Source of the DNA: Ardenticatenaceae bacterium
GTDB taxonomy: Bacteria; Chloroflexota; Anaerolineae; Promineifilales; Promineifilaceae
NCBI GenBank assembly: GCA_020634215.1
Contig: JACKCD010000041.1
Location: forward strand, 1 to 51,117
Length of the DNA stretch: 51,117 nt
Reading direction: 5' to 3'
In this document: in pieces, positions 42,854 through 50,144 of the stretch
How the letters are laid out: each line of letters starts with the position of its first letter
Numbering within the stretch: position 1 is the stretch's first letter
The notes under the pieces: generated by a model
Told to the model about the DNA's origin: nothing
The model's database searches: none
The model's input: only the letters and a program-made list of their open reading frames with translations
Program-made: the position numbers and the translations under genes

Positions 42854-44951
42854 ACTTCAATATTGCCAACGGCAAATGCCATTCCTGCGGCAGCACTTGC
42901 TGCGGCTTGTGGTCGTAAACGGTTTCCAGGCTGGCGGTGGTAATATCCAGGGTAGAGAGGGTGGGGGTGAACCCTTGCGCTTGCAGCCAGGCCGGGTCGC
43001 CAATCCAGACGACAGAACGGCCGTTTTCCAACCACCCCAACATCGCCTCTCTTAACGCCACCTCATCCACCGCCGCCCAGTCGCGCAACTTGATCACGTC
43101 CCGTTGGTAGAGAAAGCGTAGCGGCGTACCCAGTGTGTCGCCAGGGCCAATCGGGTTTTGTTCGTTAAAAATGATGACGGCATCGGCCGGAAACTGCGCC
43201 GCCAGACTGTCCATTTGCGGAATTAGCCCGGCCAAATCCACCTGGCTGATAAACCCCCGCGCCGACCAGCCCAGCCCACCCAGCCACGCCAGCGTCAGCA
43301 CGGCGGCCAACGCCAGCCCCAGTTTGCCCTGCTGCTGCGCCAGCCACCCTAGCAAAATGGCCGTTCCCACCACCAGCAGCGGCATGGTGGCCGCCAAATA
43401 GCGGCGCATGGTGTAGATTTGGTGCGGGTTGGAGCGGATGTTCCACAGGTAGAGGGCGGAGAAAAGAAGACAGATGGCAAGCAAAACGGCCGTTTTCCGC
43501 TCCACCCGCCACACCATCAACGCCACGCCCAACGCCCCCAACCACACGCCCAGCGGTGACAAATACCAGCCAATTCGCCGCAAATTTTCGTGGTCATACC
43601 AGGGCACCTGGCTTTGGCTGTAGGGGTCGTCAAAAATAAAAACGGAGCCAGCGGCGGGGCGGATAAACCAAAGGTAGACGGTGGCGAGCAGGATGAGGGC
43701 AACAAGGACAAGGCGTAACGGCCGTTCCCACTGCGCCAACTGCCCCACATGGTGGCGATAGCGGCTCAAAATAAGCAAAATGCCAATCCCCAGCAGCCCG
43801 CCCAGCAGCGGAATTTGCCAATAAATTTGCAGCAGCAGCAGGCCAAAGCCAAACAGTTCGTAAAAATAGGGGGCGCTTTGCCAGGCACCGTGGAGAAACG
43901 AGTAGCCGATTTGGGCCACCAGCGGCAGGAAAAACCAGAGATAGTTGCGCCAGGAACGGCCGTTTGCCCACAGCCACAGCCACAGCAGCACCAGCACCGG
44001 CAGCATAAACACGGCATCAATCCGTAGCAGGAACGATTGTCCCAGCGCCAGCCCTCCCAGCAGCCCCCACAGCCGGTTGTCGCGCCGCCCGGCCAGCCAG
44101 CCGCCCACCCCCCACAGCCCCGCCCACAGCAAAAATTGGGCAAAGGTTTCGCTGACGGGGTAGCGGGCAAACCAGATTTGCAGGGCGTTGAGGGTGAGAC
44201 CAGCGAGAGCGAGAACGGCCGTTTGCCACCCGGCAAATTGGCGCACCGTCAGATAAACGGCCACTGCCCCCAGCAGCGCCCACACCCCCGGCAGCATCAG
44301 CTCGGCCCACACCCCGCCCAGGCTGTAGGCAATCGCCAGCCAGACGGGGTGGGTGGGATAGAACTGCGGCGTGATGTGGCCGGGTTGGGCAGGGCCGGTG
44401 AGATAGAAGGCGGGCAGGTAGTAGGCGGTGGCGGCGGCGTTGTTGATGGGTCGAAAAACGGCCGTTTGCAGCGATTCCGGCAGCGCGGCCAAAAAGTCAT
44501 CTTCGATGATCAGGCCCCCATTTTGCGCGATTTCGGCCCCCAAATTGATGTAGACTCCGGCATCGGCCGCGCCGAGGATGAATTCGTGGGGGCGGAGGAA
44601 GAGATAGAGGGCGAGGGGGAGCCAGAGGAGGAGGAGGAGAGATTGGGGATTGGAGATTGGGGATTGGAGATTGGGAGGTGGGGTGTGGGGTGTAGGGTGC
44701 GGGGTGCGAGGTGCAGTGAGCCAAAAAGCGGTGGTGAGTAGGAGCCAGAGAATGGTGAGAACAGGTAGGGAGAAAAGGCCGAATTGGGCAAGGAGAAGAG
44801 CCAGGGTACCAGTGAGGGTGATGCCAACAATGAGGCTTGCCATCAGTTGCTCTAGGAAGTCGCCGTCAAAGTTGGGGAAGCGACGGACGATGAGCCAGCC
44901 GGGTAGGGTAGCAGCAGTAAAGATGAGGAGCAGGGCGAGAGAGCTAGGCAT
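42852..44951 (-). CDS. GT-C type polytopic membrane glycosyltransferase
   Basis: 699 residues with about 12 to 14 membrane helices. After the first four helices an extracytoplasmic loop has FILGAADAGVYINLGAEIA with the Asp expected for GT-C catalysis; Ptr-P sugar users such as ArnT and PMT carry an acidic residue there. TPQFYPTHPVWLAIAYSLGG and RYPVSETFAQFLLW are further GT39/GT83-like marks. The C-terminal ~150 residues are soluble and outside. Residues about 80-105 (APRTPHPTPHTPPPNLQSPI) are repeat DNA translated in frame. ATG 44951 overlaps the end of the upstream GT4 gene by 8 bp. Likely adds or transfers lipid-linked sugars outside the membrane. Confidence 0.8.
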   Translation of the reverse strand: MPSSLALLLIFTAATLPGWLIVRRFPNFDGDFLEQLMASLIVGITLTGTLALLLAQFGLFSLPVLTILWLLLTTAFWLTAPRTPHPTPHTPPPNLQSPISNPQSLLLLLWLPLALYLFLRPHEFILGAADAGVYINLGAEIAQNGGLIIEDDFLAALPESLQTAVFRPINNAAATAYYLPAFYLTGPAQPGHITPQFYPTHPVWLAIAYSLGGVWAELMLPGVWALLGAVAVYLTVRQFAGWQTAVLALAGLTLNALQIWFARYPVSETFAQFLLWAGLWGVGGWLAGRRDNRLWGLLGGLALGQSFLLRIDAVFMLPVLVLLWLWLWANGRSWRNYLWFFLPLVAQIGYSFLHGAWQSAPYFYELFGFGLLLLQIYWQIPLLGGLLGIGILLILSRYRHHVGQLAQWERPLRLVLVALILLATVYLWFIRPAAGSVFIFDDPYSQSQVPWYDHENLRRIGWYLSPLGVWLGALGVALMVWRVERKTAVLLAICLLFSALYLWNIRSNPHQIYTMRRYLAATMPLLVVGTAILLGWLAQQQGKLGLALAAVLTLAWLGGLGWSARGFISQVDLAGLIPQMDSLAAQFPADAVIIFNEQNPIGPGDTLGTPLRFLYQRDVIKLRDWAAVDEVALREAMLGWLENGRSVVWIGDPAWLQAQGFTPTLSTLDITTASLETVYDHKPQQVLPQEWHLPLAILK
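44638..44714 (-). repeat. Intergenic repeat arm inserted in frame in a coding sequence
   Basis: GATTGGGGATTGGAGATTGG words followed by GGTGGGGTGTGGGGTGTAGG words, on the plus strand of a minus-strand gene. Only one arm is present and no complement follows. These are the same words that form hairpins elsewhere. It is translated as Pro/Thr/Ser-rich TPHPTPHTPPPNLQSPISNP between two membrane helices. Confidence 0.75.
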
Positions 44952-46119
44952 ATTTTTGTCGCAGGTTGGTTAGGGTGTGGCGGATGACTTGGGTATATTG
45001 GGCGGCGACGGCGGCGGGGTGGTGGTGGGTGGTGACGTAGGAAACGGCCGTTTTTTCCACCCGTTCCCGCAGTTCCGCCGATTGCGCCAGTTGTAGCATG
45101 GTTGCAACCAAGGCAGATTCATCCAGCGGTGGCAGCTTGAAGCAGCCATCGTCAGGCAGTTCGGCGTACCAACCGTGGTCAAAGACAATGGTCGGTTTGC
45201 CTGCCGCCAGTGCCCGCAGTGCCACCGCCGACGTTTCCCCCAGCGTGGGGTGGCGCAAATTGATGACAATATCGGCCGTTTGCAGGTAATCTACAAACGT
45301 CTGTAGCGTGGCGGTGTAGCCAATGTGCCGGACGTGGTTTTGCAAACCGGCGGCAATCAAATCCGCCAGGGATACGTCTGGCAGCACCTCGCCCACAATG
45401 AGATAAACGGCATTGGGTACCTGTGCTACCACCTGCTTAAACGCCCGCAGCGACAGTTCAAACTGCCGCGCCTGGTTGATTTGCCCAAAGCTGCCAAAAA
45501 CGATGGCTTCATCGGCAATGCCCAGTTCGGCGCGGCGCGATTGGGCGGGATGCGGGGTGATGAGGGCGGGAATGTGGTGGCTGGGGTGGCCTTCGTTTGC
45601 CAGCAACTGCTGCACGTAGCGGCTGTGGACGATGGTGCCCAGGCTGAGGTTGAGGAGACGTTGGTTTAACGGCCGTTCCACCACCATATTTTTGGCCTGC
45701 CCCGTGCGAATTTGCCGCGCCAAATTCGCCCCCGCTTGCCCATACGCATACGTCAGTTCGCGCACATACCCGGCCACATTGCCCTGCCCCGCCGTGTGGT
45801 GCGCCAGAAAGTGGTGCAAAAAATAGTCATGAAGGACAACGAGACCGGGGTAACGGCAAAACATCTCATAATACGCCGCATGATTGTCGCTGTTGCCCAT
45901 TTGGTGTAGCGCCACATCAAACTGCCACCGCTGCGCTGGGTAGCTGCTAAGGGGGCGCACGTCAAATTGGGTAGCCAGAGAAGCATCTATTTGCGTGGGG
46001 CTGGGGGTAAACAGGGTAAGCTGAAGGTGCTGCGCCAGATGGGGCAGCAGTTCGGCACTGTAGTCGGCAATGCCGCTGCGGGCAGGGGGAAGGGGGCTGA
46101 AATAAGCGACGCGCAGCAA
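44944..46119 (-). CDS. GT4 family glycosyltransferase
   Basis: 391 residues. N-terminal FSPLPPARSGIADYSAELLPHL is the acceptor loop of the 'SGIADYS' GT4 group common in polysaccharide clusters; the donor domain has IVFGSFGQINQARQFELSLRAF and GETSAVALRALAAGKPTIVFD in the E-x7-E position. The start appears to be TTG at 46119, three bases after the stop of the upstream gene; I see no ATG nearby in frame and the N-terminal motif begins right after, so the TTG is likely genuine. Coupled to the GT-C gene by an 8-bp overlap. Confidence 0.88.
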   Translation of the reverse strand: MLRVAYFSPLPPARSGIADYSAELLPHLAQHLQLTLFTPSPTQIDASLATQFDVRPLSSYPAQRWQFDVALHQMGNSDNHAAYYEMFCRYPGLVVLHDYFLHHFLAHHTAGQGNVAGYVRELTYAYGQAGANLARQIRTGQAKNMVVERPLNQRLLNLSLGTIVHSRYVQQLLANEGHPSHHIPALITPHPAQSRRAELGIADEAIVFGSFGQINQARQFELSLRAFKQVVAQVPNAVYLIVGEVLPDVSLADLIAAGLQNHVRHIGYTATLQTFVDYLQTADIVINLRHPTLGETSAVALRALAAGKPTIVFDHGWYAELPDDGCFKLPPLDESALVATMLQLAQSAELRERVEKTAVSYVTTHHHPAAVAAQYTQVIRHTLTNLRQKYA

Positions 46120-46122
46120 TGG

Positions 46123-46494
46123 TTACTTGTCCGCAGATTGACTTTCCAGCGCAGTGAGCCGTTGGTCTAGCTCGGTTAACTGGCGGTTAAGCTGGGTCAG
46201 CAGGGCAGTGATTTCGGCCAAATCGTGGCTGTGCTGGGTTTGCTGGCGGTCTTGGGCAATTAAACGGCCGTTTTGCTCGCCAAACCGTTCCGCCACCAGC
46301 CGGTTAAACTGGTTTTGCTGCGCCAGCAGGGGACGCACATACCATTTGGTGGCAATGCTGTTCCAACCGCTGCGAAACCGGGCAAGTAGGGAGCCGATGA
46401 GGGGGGTGGTTGAGGTAAACGGCCGTTCCACCACCTCCGCCTCTGCCATCATCCAATCCTGTTCAACCTGTTCCTGCTTCTCGCTCATAACCAT
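46123..46494 (-). CDS. Small helical coiled-coil protein of the glycan cluster (family member 3)
   Basis: 123 residues. Middle part PLIGSLLARFRSGWNSIATKWYVRPLLAQQNQFNRLVAERF is followed by a coiled coil of heptads (LAEITALLTQLNRQLTELDQRLTAL). FRSGWNSIATKWYVRPLLAQQNQFN is known to me as the lead-in of methyltransferase or glycosyltransferase proteins in other bacterial glycan clusters, here as a stand-alone protein. First gene of the minus-strand run; three bases separate it from the GT4 start. It shares the PLIxxL...YVxxLxxxQxxxN pattern with the two small proteins at 41972 and 42437. Confidence 0.75.
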   Translation of the reverse strand: MVMSEKQEQVEQDWMMAEAEVVERPFTSTTPLIGSLLARFRSGWNSIATKWYVRPLLAQQNQFNRLVAERFGEQNGRLIAQDRQQTQHSHDLAEITALLTQLNRQLTELDQRLTALESQSADK

Positions 46495-46572
46495 TCACTC
46501 CAACCGCCAAGCTTACCACGTTTTACCTTGAAGGCAGAAATCTGTCGTTCATGTGATGCAAAGAGAGTTTCA

Positions 46573-46596
46573 CGCAAAGGCGCAAAGACGCAAAGA
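46573..46596. repeat. GCAAAG short tandem repeat
   Basis: GCAAAG occurs three times in 24 bp (CGCAAAGGCGCAAAGACGCA...). This word series is widespread in intergenic DNA of many bacteria; translated it gives the spurious peptide HAKAQRRKEK. It stands between the CoA transferase end and the start of the glycan cluster. Confidence 0.5.
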
Positions 46597-46630
46597 AAAA
46601 CGTCCACGTTTGTCCGCGCTCCATACCCTA

Positions 46631-47827
46631 TCAAACCACGCCATCCTGGCGCAACTGGGCAATGTCGGCTTCCGATTTGCCCAGCAGGGTGCGGAGAATT
46701 TCGTCGGTGTGCTGGCCGAGCGAGGGCGGCGGGGCGAAGGTTTCTTCGTGGGTGCGGGAGAGTTTGATGGGGTTGCCGGGGATTTTAAACGTCCCGCCGG
46801 CCAGATGTTCCACCTCGACGACCATATTCCGCGCCAGCACCTGCTCATCGGTTAACGCTTCGGCCAGGTTATTGACGGGGGCGCAGGGGACACGAACGGC
46901 CGTTAATCGCTCCAGCCAATAATCGCGCCGGTTGGTTTGAAAGAGGGTGGCTAAACGGCCGTTGATTTCCACCCGATTCTGCAGCCGCCCCGCCCGGCTC
47001 CGATTCTCCTCCGAGTCCAGTTCTGGCACATCCACCACCGACATCAGTGCTGCCCACGACTCATCGGCAATAATCGTCAAAATCAGATAGCCATCCTGCG
47101 TTGGGTACGCATTGTACGGCACATGGTTTAGATGCTCATTGCCCACCATCGGCGGCAGCGTACCCGATAAAAGCTGCATCGTCGCCATATAGGTCAGCAT
47201 ACTAATTTGCCCGTCCAGCATCGAAATATCCACGTGTTGCCCCAGCCCCGTTTGCTGCCGCGCCAGCAGTGCCGCCAAAATGCCAATCACCCCCATCAAC
47301 CCGCCGCCCAAATCCCCCACCAGCAGCCCAGCGCGAGTGGGCGGACCCCCAAGCTGCCCCGTCACGCTCATGCCGCCGCTCATTGCCTGCGCCACCATGT
47401 CAAATGCTGGGCGATCTCGCTTGGGGCCGCTTTCGCCAAAACCAGTGATGGTGCAGGTGACAATGCGCGGATTGACAGCGGCCAAATGGTCATAATCGAG
47501 CTGGAGCCGTGTCATCACCCCGGCGCTAAAGTTATTGAGCACAATGTCGGCGTGACGCACTAGATCATAGAAGATTTGTCTGCCGGCTGACTGCTTCAAA
47601 TCCAGCGTCATGCTTTTTTTATTGCGGTTTAGGGTGAGAAAATAGGCACCCATCCCCTGGTGGCTGTGTTGTGGGTCATTGGCCAAAAGCTGCCGCGTCG
47701 CTTCCCCCCGTCCCAGCGGCTCAATTTTAATCGTCTCCACCCCCAAATCAGCCAGCATCATCCCGGCATAGGGGCCGCTGACGATGTGGGTCAAATCGAG
47801 CATTCGGTATCCGCTAAGTGCTTTCAT
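46631..47827 (-). CDS. CaiB/BaiF CoA transferase family III
   Basis: 398 residues, complete family III fold: LSGYRMLDLTHIVSGPYAGMMLADLGVETIKIE at the N-terminus, catalytic Asp172 in LLVGDLGGGLMG, GLGQHVDISMLDGQISML, and a C-terminal lobe with CAPVNNLAEAL. These enzymes move CoA between acids without a covalent acyl-phosphate, for example on carnitine, formyl/oxalyl or succinyl/benzylsuccinate substrates; the substrate here is not indicated. Solitary, 37 bp downstream of the endonuclease end on the same strand. Confidence 0.9.
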   Translation of the reverse strand: MKALSGYRMLDLTHIVSGPYAGMMLADLGVETIKIEPLGRGEATRQLLANDPQHSHQGMGAYFLTLNRNKKSMTLDLKQSAGRQIFYDLVRHADIVLNNFSAGVMTRLQLDYDHLAAVNPRIVTCTITGFGESGPKRDRPAFDMVAQAMSGGMSVTGQLGGPPTRAGLLVGDLGGGLMGVIGILAALLARQQTGLGQHVDISMLDGQISMLTYMATMQLLSGTLPPMVGNEHLNHVPYNAYPTQDGYLILTIIADESWAALMSVVDVPELDSEENRSRAGRLQNRVEINGRLATLFQTNRRDYWLERLTAVRVPCAPVNNLAEALTDEQVLARNMVVEVEHLAGGTFKIPGNPIKLSRTHEETFAPPPSLGQHTDEILRTLLGKSEADIAQLRQDGVV

Positions 47828-47863
47828 TTAAAATGCAGGCTAGTCTAGTGCGCGAATCGCTGC

Positions 47864-48646
47864 TTACCTGCCATCAATTTTTGCCCACGCCACAGGGAAA
47901 TATGTTGCTGCTTTGTTTTTCAAACCAACATCAATGTTTTGCGGCAATGATTCTAGTTTGAACTTGGGTGAAACCCAATCAGCAGCTTCTACCATAGGGT
48001 AATATTTTAGTTGTCCCCCTGATAAACCATACCACTCAACAAGCGTATGATCATCTTGCTTGCCAATTAGTCTTCTCCCCTCAACATGCCATTGTAAATT
48101 GGCAGGATCTGGCAAATGGGATGGGTATTGGAAAAGTTGGTATTCGATTGTTTTGGGGTTCCATTGGAGCACAAGATAAATACTTTTGTTTGTGATGATG
48201 TTTCCGCCATTTTCGGTACTGGCACTATCGTGCCAAGCTGCGATAGTATTCAAAACAGCATGACCAGCCGCCTGTGGATAATCCATGTAGGTTTCTTGTG
48301 TAATGCCTTGCTGCTTAATTGCATCCCATAGCTCACCAGCCGCATTGGTTACTTCAATTGTAACAATGTGTTTACGTTCGACAGTAGATAATAGCCCACG
48401 CATTTTACAATCTACGCCATAAAATAGCCCCGAATTATTAGAGACTGCCAAAAGCACATCATAGATATATTTGTTTTCGCTGGCGTAACCCCCAAAGGCA
48501 GCTTCTACGGCTCTTTCAAAGTCTCGCCACCCGGGCAATGTACCTTTGGCTTCCATGCCTGACCCATCTTGGTAAGTACTTAGAATGAGTCGCAACCTTT
48601 CAAACTCTGATTCTGTGGGGAGCCTTTCAATTAATGGTGTAAGCAT
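47864..48646 (-). CDS. Putative type II restriction endonuclease
   Basis: 260 residues, no close family known to me. The call rests on position after a controller gene and beside a DNA methyltransferase, plus a plausible PD-(D/E)xK core: helix with Glu44 (RDFERAVEAAFGGY), Asp63 (YIYDVLLAV) and Asp79-Cys-Lys81 (FYGVDCKM), followed by a strand VTIEV. Spacing of 15 between Asp63 and DxK fits the superfamily. ATG 48646 is chosen because it begins 5 bp after the controller stop with GGGAAA upstream; a frame start at 48694 overlaps that gene. AT-rich and free of AACGGCCGTT, so probably acquired. Converges on nothing; same strand as the CoA transferase. Confidence 0.65.
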   Translation of the reverse strand: MLTPLIERLPTESEFERLRLILSTYQDGSGMEAKGTLPGWRDFERAVEAAFGGYASENKYIYDVLLAVSNNSGLFYGVDCKMRGLLSTVERKHIVTIEVTNAAGELWDAIKQQGITQETYMDYPQAAGHAVLNTIAAWHDSASTENGGNIITNKSIYLVLQWNPKTIEYQLFQYPSHLPDPANLQWHVEGRRLIGKQDDHTLVEWYGLSGGQLKYYPMVEAADWVSPKFKLESLPQNIDVGLKNKAATYFPVAWAKIDGR

Positions 48647-48650
48647 GAGT

Positions 48651-48932
48651 TTATTTCCCAGGATTTTGATCATTCCAATCCAGTTCCATTTCATCTTTCA
48701 GTAAGCTATCTGTTGACACATTAAAAAATCTGGAAACTTTCAGAACCAATCCTACGGTGGGCGTTTTATGTCCATATTCAATCTCGCTTAAATAACTATG
48801 GCTCGTATAACCAAATTCTTGAGCCAATTGCAGCAGCGTGATTTTATGTTTATTTCTTAGTACGCGAAGTTTTTCACCAAAACGATTCATAATTTGTTTG
48901 GGGGTCTGCTTTTCTAAAGGAGCAAATTGCAT
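48651..48932 (-). CDS. Controller (C) protein, XRE-type helix-turn-helix
   Basis: 93 residues with one XRE helix-turn-helix: NRFGEKLRVLRNKHKITLLQLAQEFGYTSHSYLSEIEYGHKTPTVGLVLKVSRFF (residues 16-70 region). C proteins of restriction-modification systems are 75-100 residues of this kind; they first activate, then repress their own promoter to delay endonuclease expression. A shorter form from Met15 (ATG 48890) is possible and would be closer to the usual 79 residues. There is no ribosome site before ATG 48932, so the transcript may be leaderless, as known for several C genes. Cotranscribed with the endonuclease. Confidence 0.8.
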   Translation of the reverse strand: MQFAPLEKQTPKQIMNRFGEKLRVLRNKHKITLLQLAQEFGYTSHSYLSEIEYGHKTPTVGLVLKVSRFFNVSTDSLLKDEMELDWNDQNPGK

Positions 48933-48959
48933 ATTGCACAGAATGATAGGCCATGATAG

Positions 48960-48980
48960 AATGTCGCTATTGGCGACATT
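48960..48980. promoter_or_regulatory. Palindromic operator (C-box-like)
   Basis: AATGTCGC, spacer TATTG, GCGACATT: 8-bp perfect arms around 5 bp. It lies 28 bp before the controller start and 26 bp before the methyltransferase start, between the divergent genes, the normal place for a C-protein binding site. Only one dyad is evident; known C operators often have two. Confidence 0.6.
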
Positions 48981-49005
48981 ATGCGTTTTGGTTTGGTGTG
49001 CACAT

Positions 49006-49920
49006 ATGTCTCATAATAGTAAATCAGAATACAAAATGATAAACAGCCCATTCAAATGGGTTGGCGGAAAATCAAGATTGAGAAAGCAAATTATCCCTTT
49101 AATTCCTGCTCATACTTGTTATGTAGAACTTTTTGCGGGAGCAGCTTGGGTTTTATTTGGTAAGCAGCCAAGCGAAGTTGAGGTAATCAATGATATTGAC
49201 CAAGAATTAATCACCTTTTTTAAAGTTGTCAAAAATAAACCAGATGAACTGATTAAAAGTTTTGAATGGGAATTAGTATCAAGAGCGGAGTTTGAGAGAC
49301 TAGCATCACTAGACATAAATCAGCTCAATGATATTCAACGGGCACACCGTTTTTTTTACATCATTATGGCGGGCTGGGGAGGGGAGCTAAATTATCCTCG
49401 ATTCGCAACTAGCATTACTGATGGTGGTCATGGAAACCGTCTCTTTGGTGCACTAAAAACGTTGCGTAAGCGAATTGAACCCGTCTACAAGCGGTTAAGC
49501 ACAGTCATTATTGAAAACCTTGATTGGATAGACTGCCTAGAACGTTATGATAATGTCAAAACCGTAATGTATATTGACCCTCCATATCCTAAAAATGGGG
49601 TTAATTATAAACACAATATGAAATCATGGGAAGAACATGAACATCTTGCTGAACGATTAAGTAGGACAAAATGTCGGTGGCTTTTATCATCATACGATAG
49701 TGAGGAGGTGAGAAGGCTCTATCAAGATTATTATGTGGTTCCGATTTCCTCATATTCAGGTATGGCAACTAGAAAAGCTAATGACAAAAGAGTAATGAAT
49801 CGTGAAGTCGTTATCATGAATTTTGAGCCTCAAGGTAAACAACTTTTTACAAATGGCAAAGAACGGCTTGATGAACCGTTGAAGGTATTTCAGAAAGGTT
49901 TTGACTTTCTAAATGCATGA
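49006..49920 (+). CDS. D12-class (Dam-like) adenine-N6 DNA methyltransferase
   Basis: 304 residues from ATG 49006. Motif X is SPFKWVGGKSRLRKQI (14-29), motif I ELFAGAAWVLF (41-51), INDIDQELI follows, and the catalytic DPPYP is at 191-195. This motif order is the alpha/D12 class to which Dam and M.EcoRV belong; it methylates adenine N6 in a palindrome or short site that I cannot predict. An alternative start at 49036 (MINSPFKWVGGK) is close to the typical N-terminus of the class. A longer frame from 48838 would overlap the controller gene and is rejected. Together with the controller and endonuclease genes it forms a complete type II system. Closed by a rho-independent terminator. Confidence 0.88.
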   Translation: MSHNSKSEYKMINSPFKWVGGKSRLRKQIIPLIPAHTCYVELFAGAAWVLFGKQPSEVEVINDIDQELITFFKVVKNKPDELIKSFEWELVSRAEFERLASLDINQLNDIQRAHRFFYIIMAGWGGELNYPRFATSITDGGHGNRLFGALKTLRKRIEPVYKRLSTVIIENLDWIDCLERYDNVKTVMYIDPPYPKNGVNYKHNMKSWEEHEHLAERLSRTKCRWLLSSYDSEEVRRLYQDYYVVPISSYSGMATRKANDKRVMNREVVIMNFEPQGKQLFTNGKERLDEPLKVFQKGFDFLNA

Positions 49921-49943
49921 AAGTGCTTTGGTTATAGACATGA

Positions 49944-49970
49944 AAAAAGGGCCGTCGGCCCTTTTTATTT
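49944..49970. terminator. Rho-independent terminator
   Basis: AAAAAGGGCC, loop GTC, GGCCCTTTTT plus ATTTT. The A-run on one side and T-run on the other make it usable from both strands, for the methyltransferase gene and for the tRNA transcript coming from the right. Confidence 0.85.
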
Positions 49971-50022
49971 TCAAATAGCTTTTGGGTAAAAGCGAATTAT
50001 GATATTGTTTGATGATTAAAGG

Positions 50023-50096
<74 letters not shown>

Positions 50097-50144
50097 AAGG
50101 TTGCCAGCATTATAACAAGCATGGTGTTGGCTGGCAACGGGATT

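Noticed and set aside
46553..46855. Possible 100-residue plus-strand protein beginning MMQREFHAKAQRRKEK
   Set aside because: The start is a common intergenic GCAAAG repeat and the rest runs antisense to the CoA transferase gene; no family pattern.
48838..49005. 56-residue extension of the DNA methyltransferase
   Set aside because: It overlaps the controller gene and crosses the operator; no similarity to the family before residue 57.
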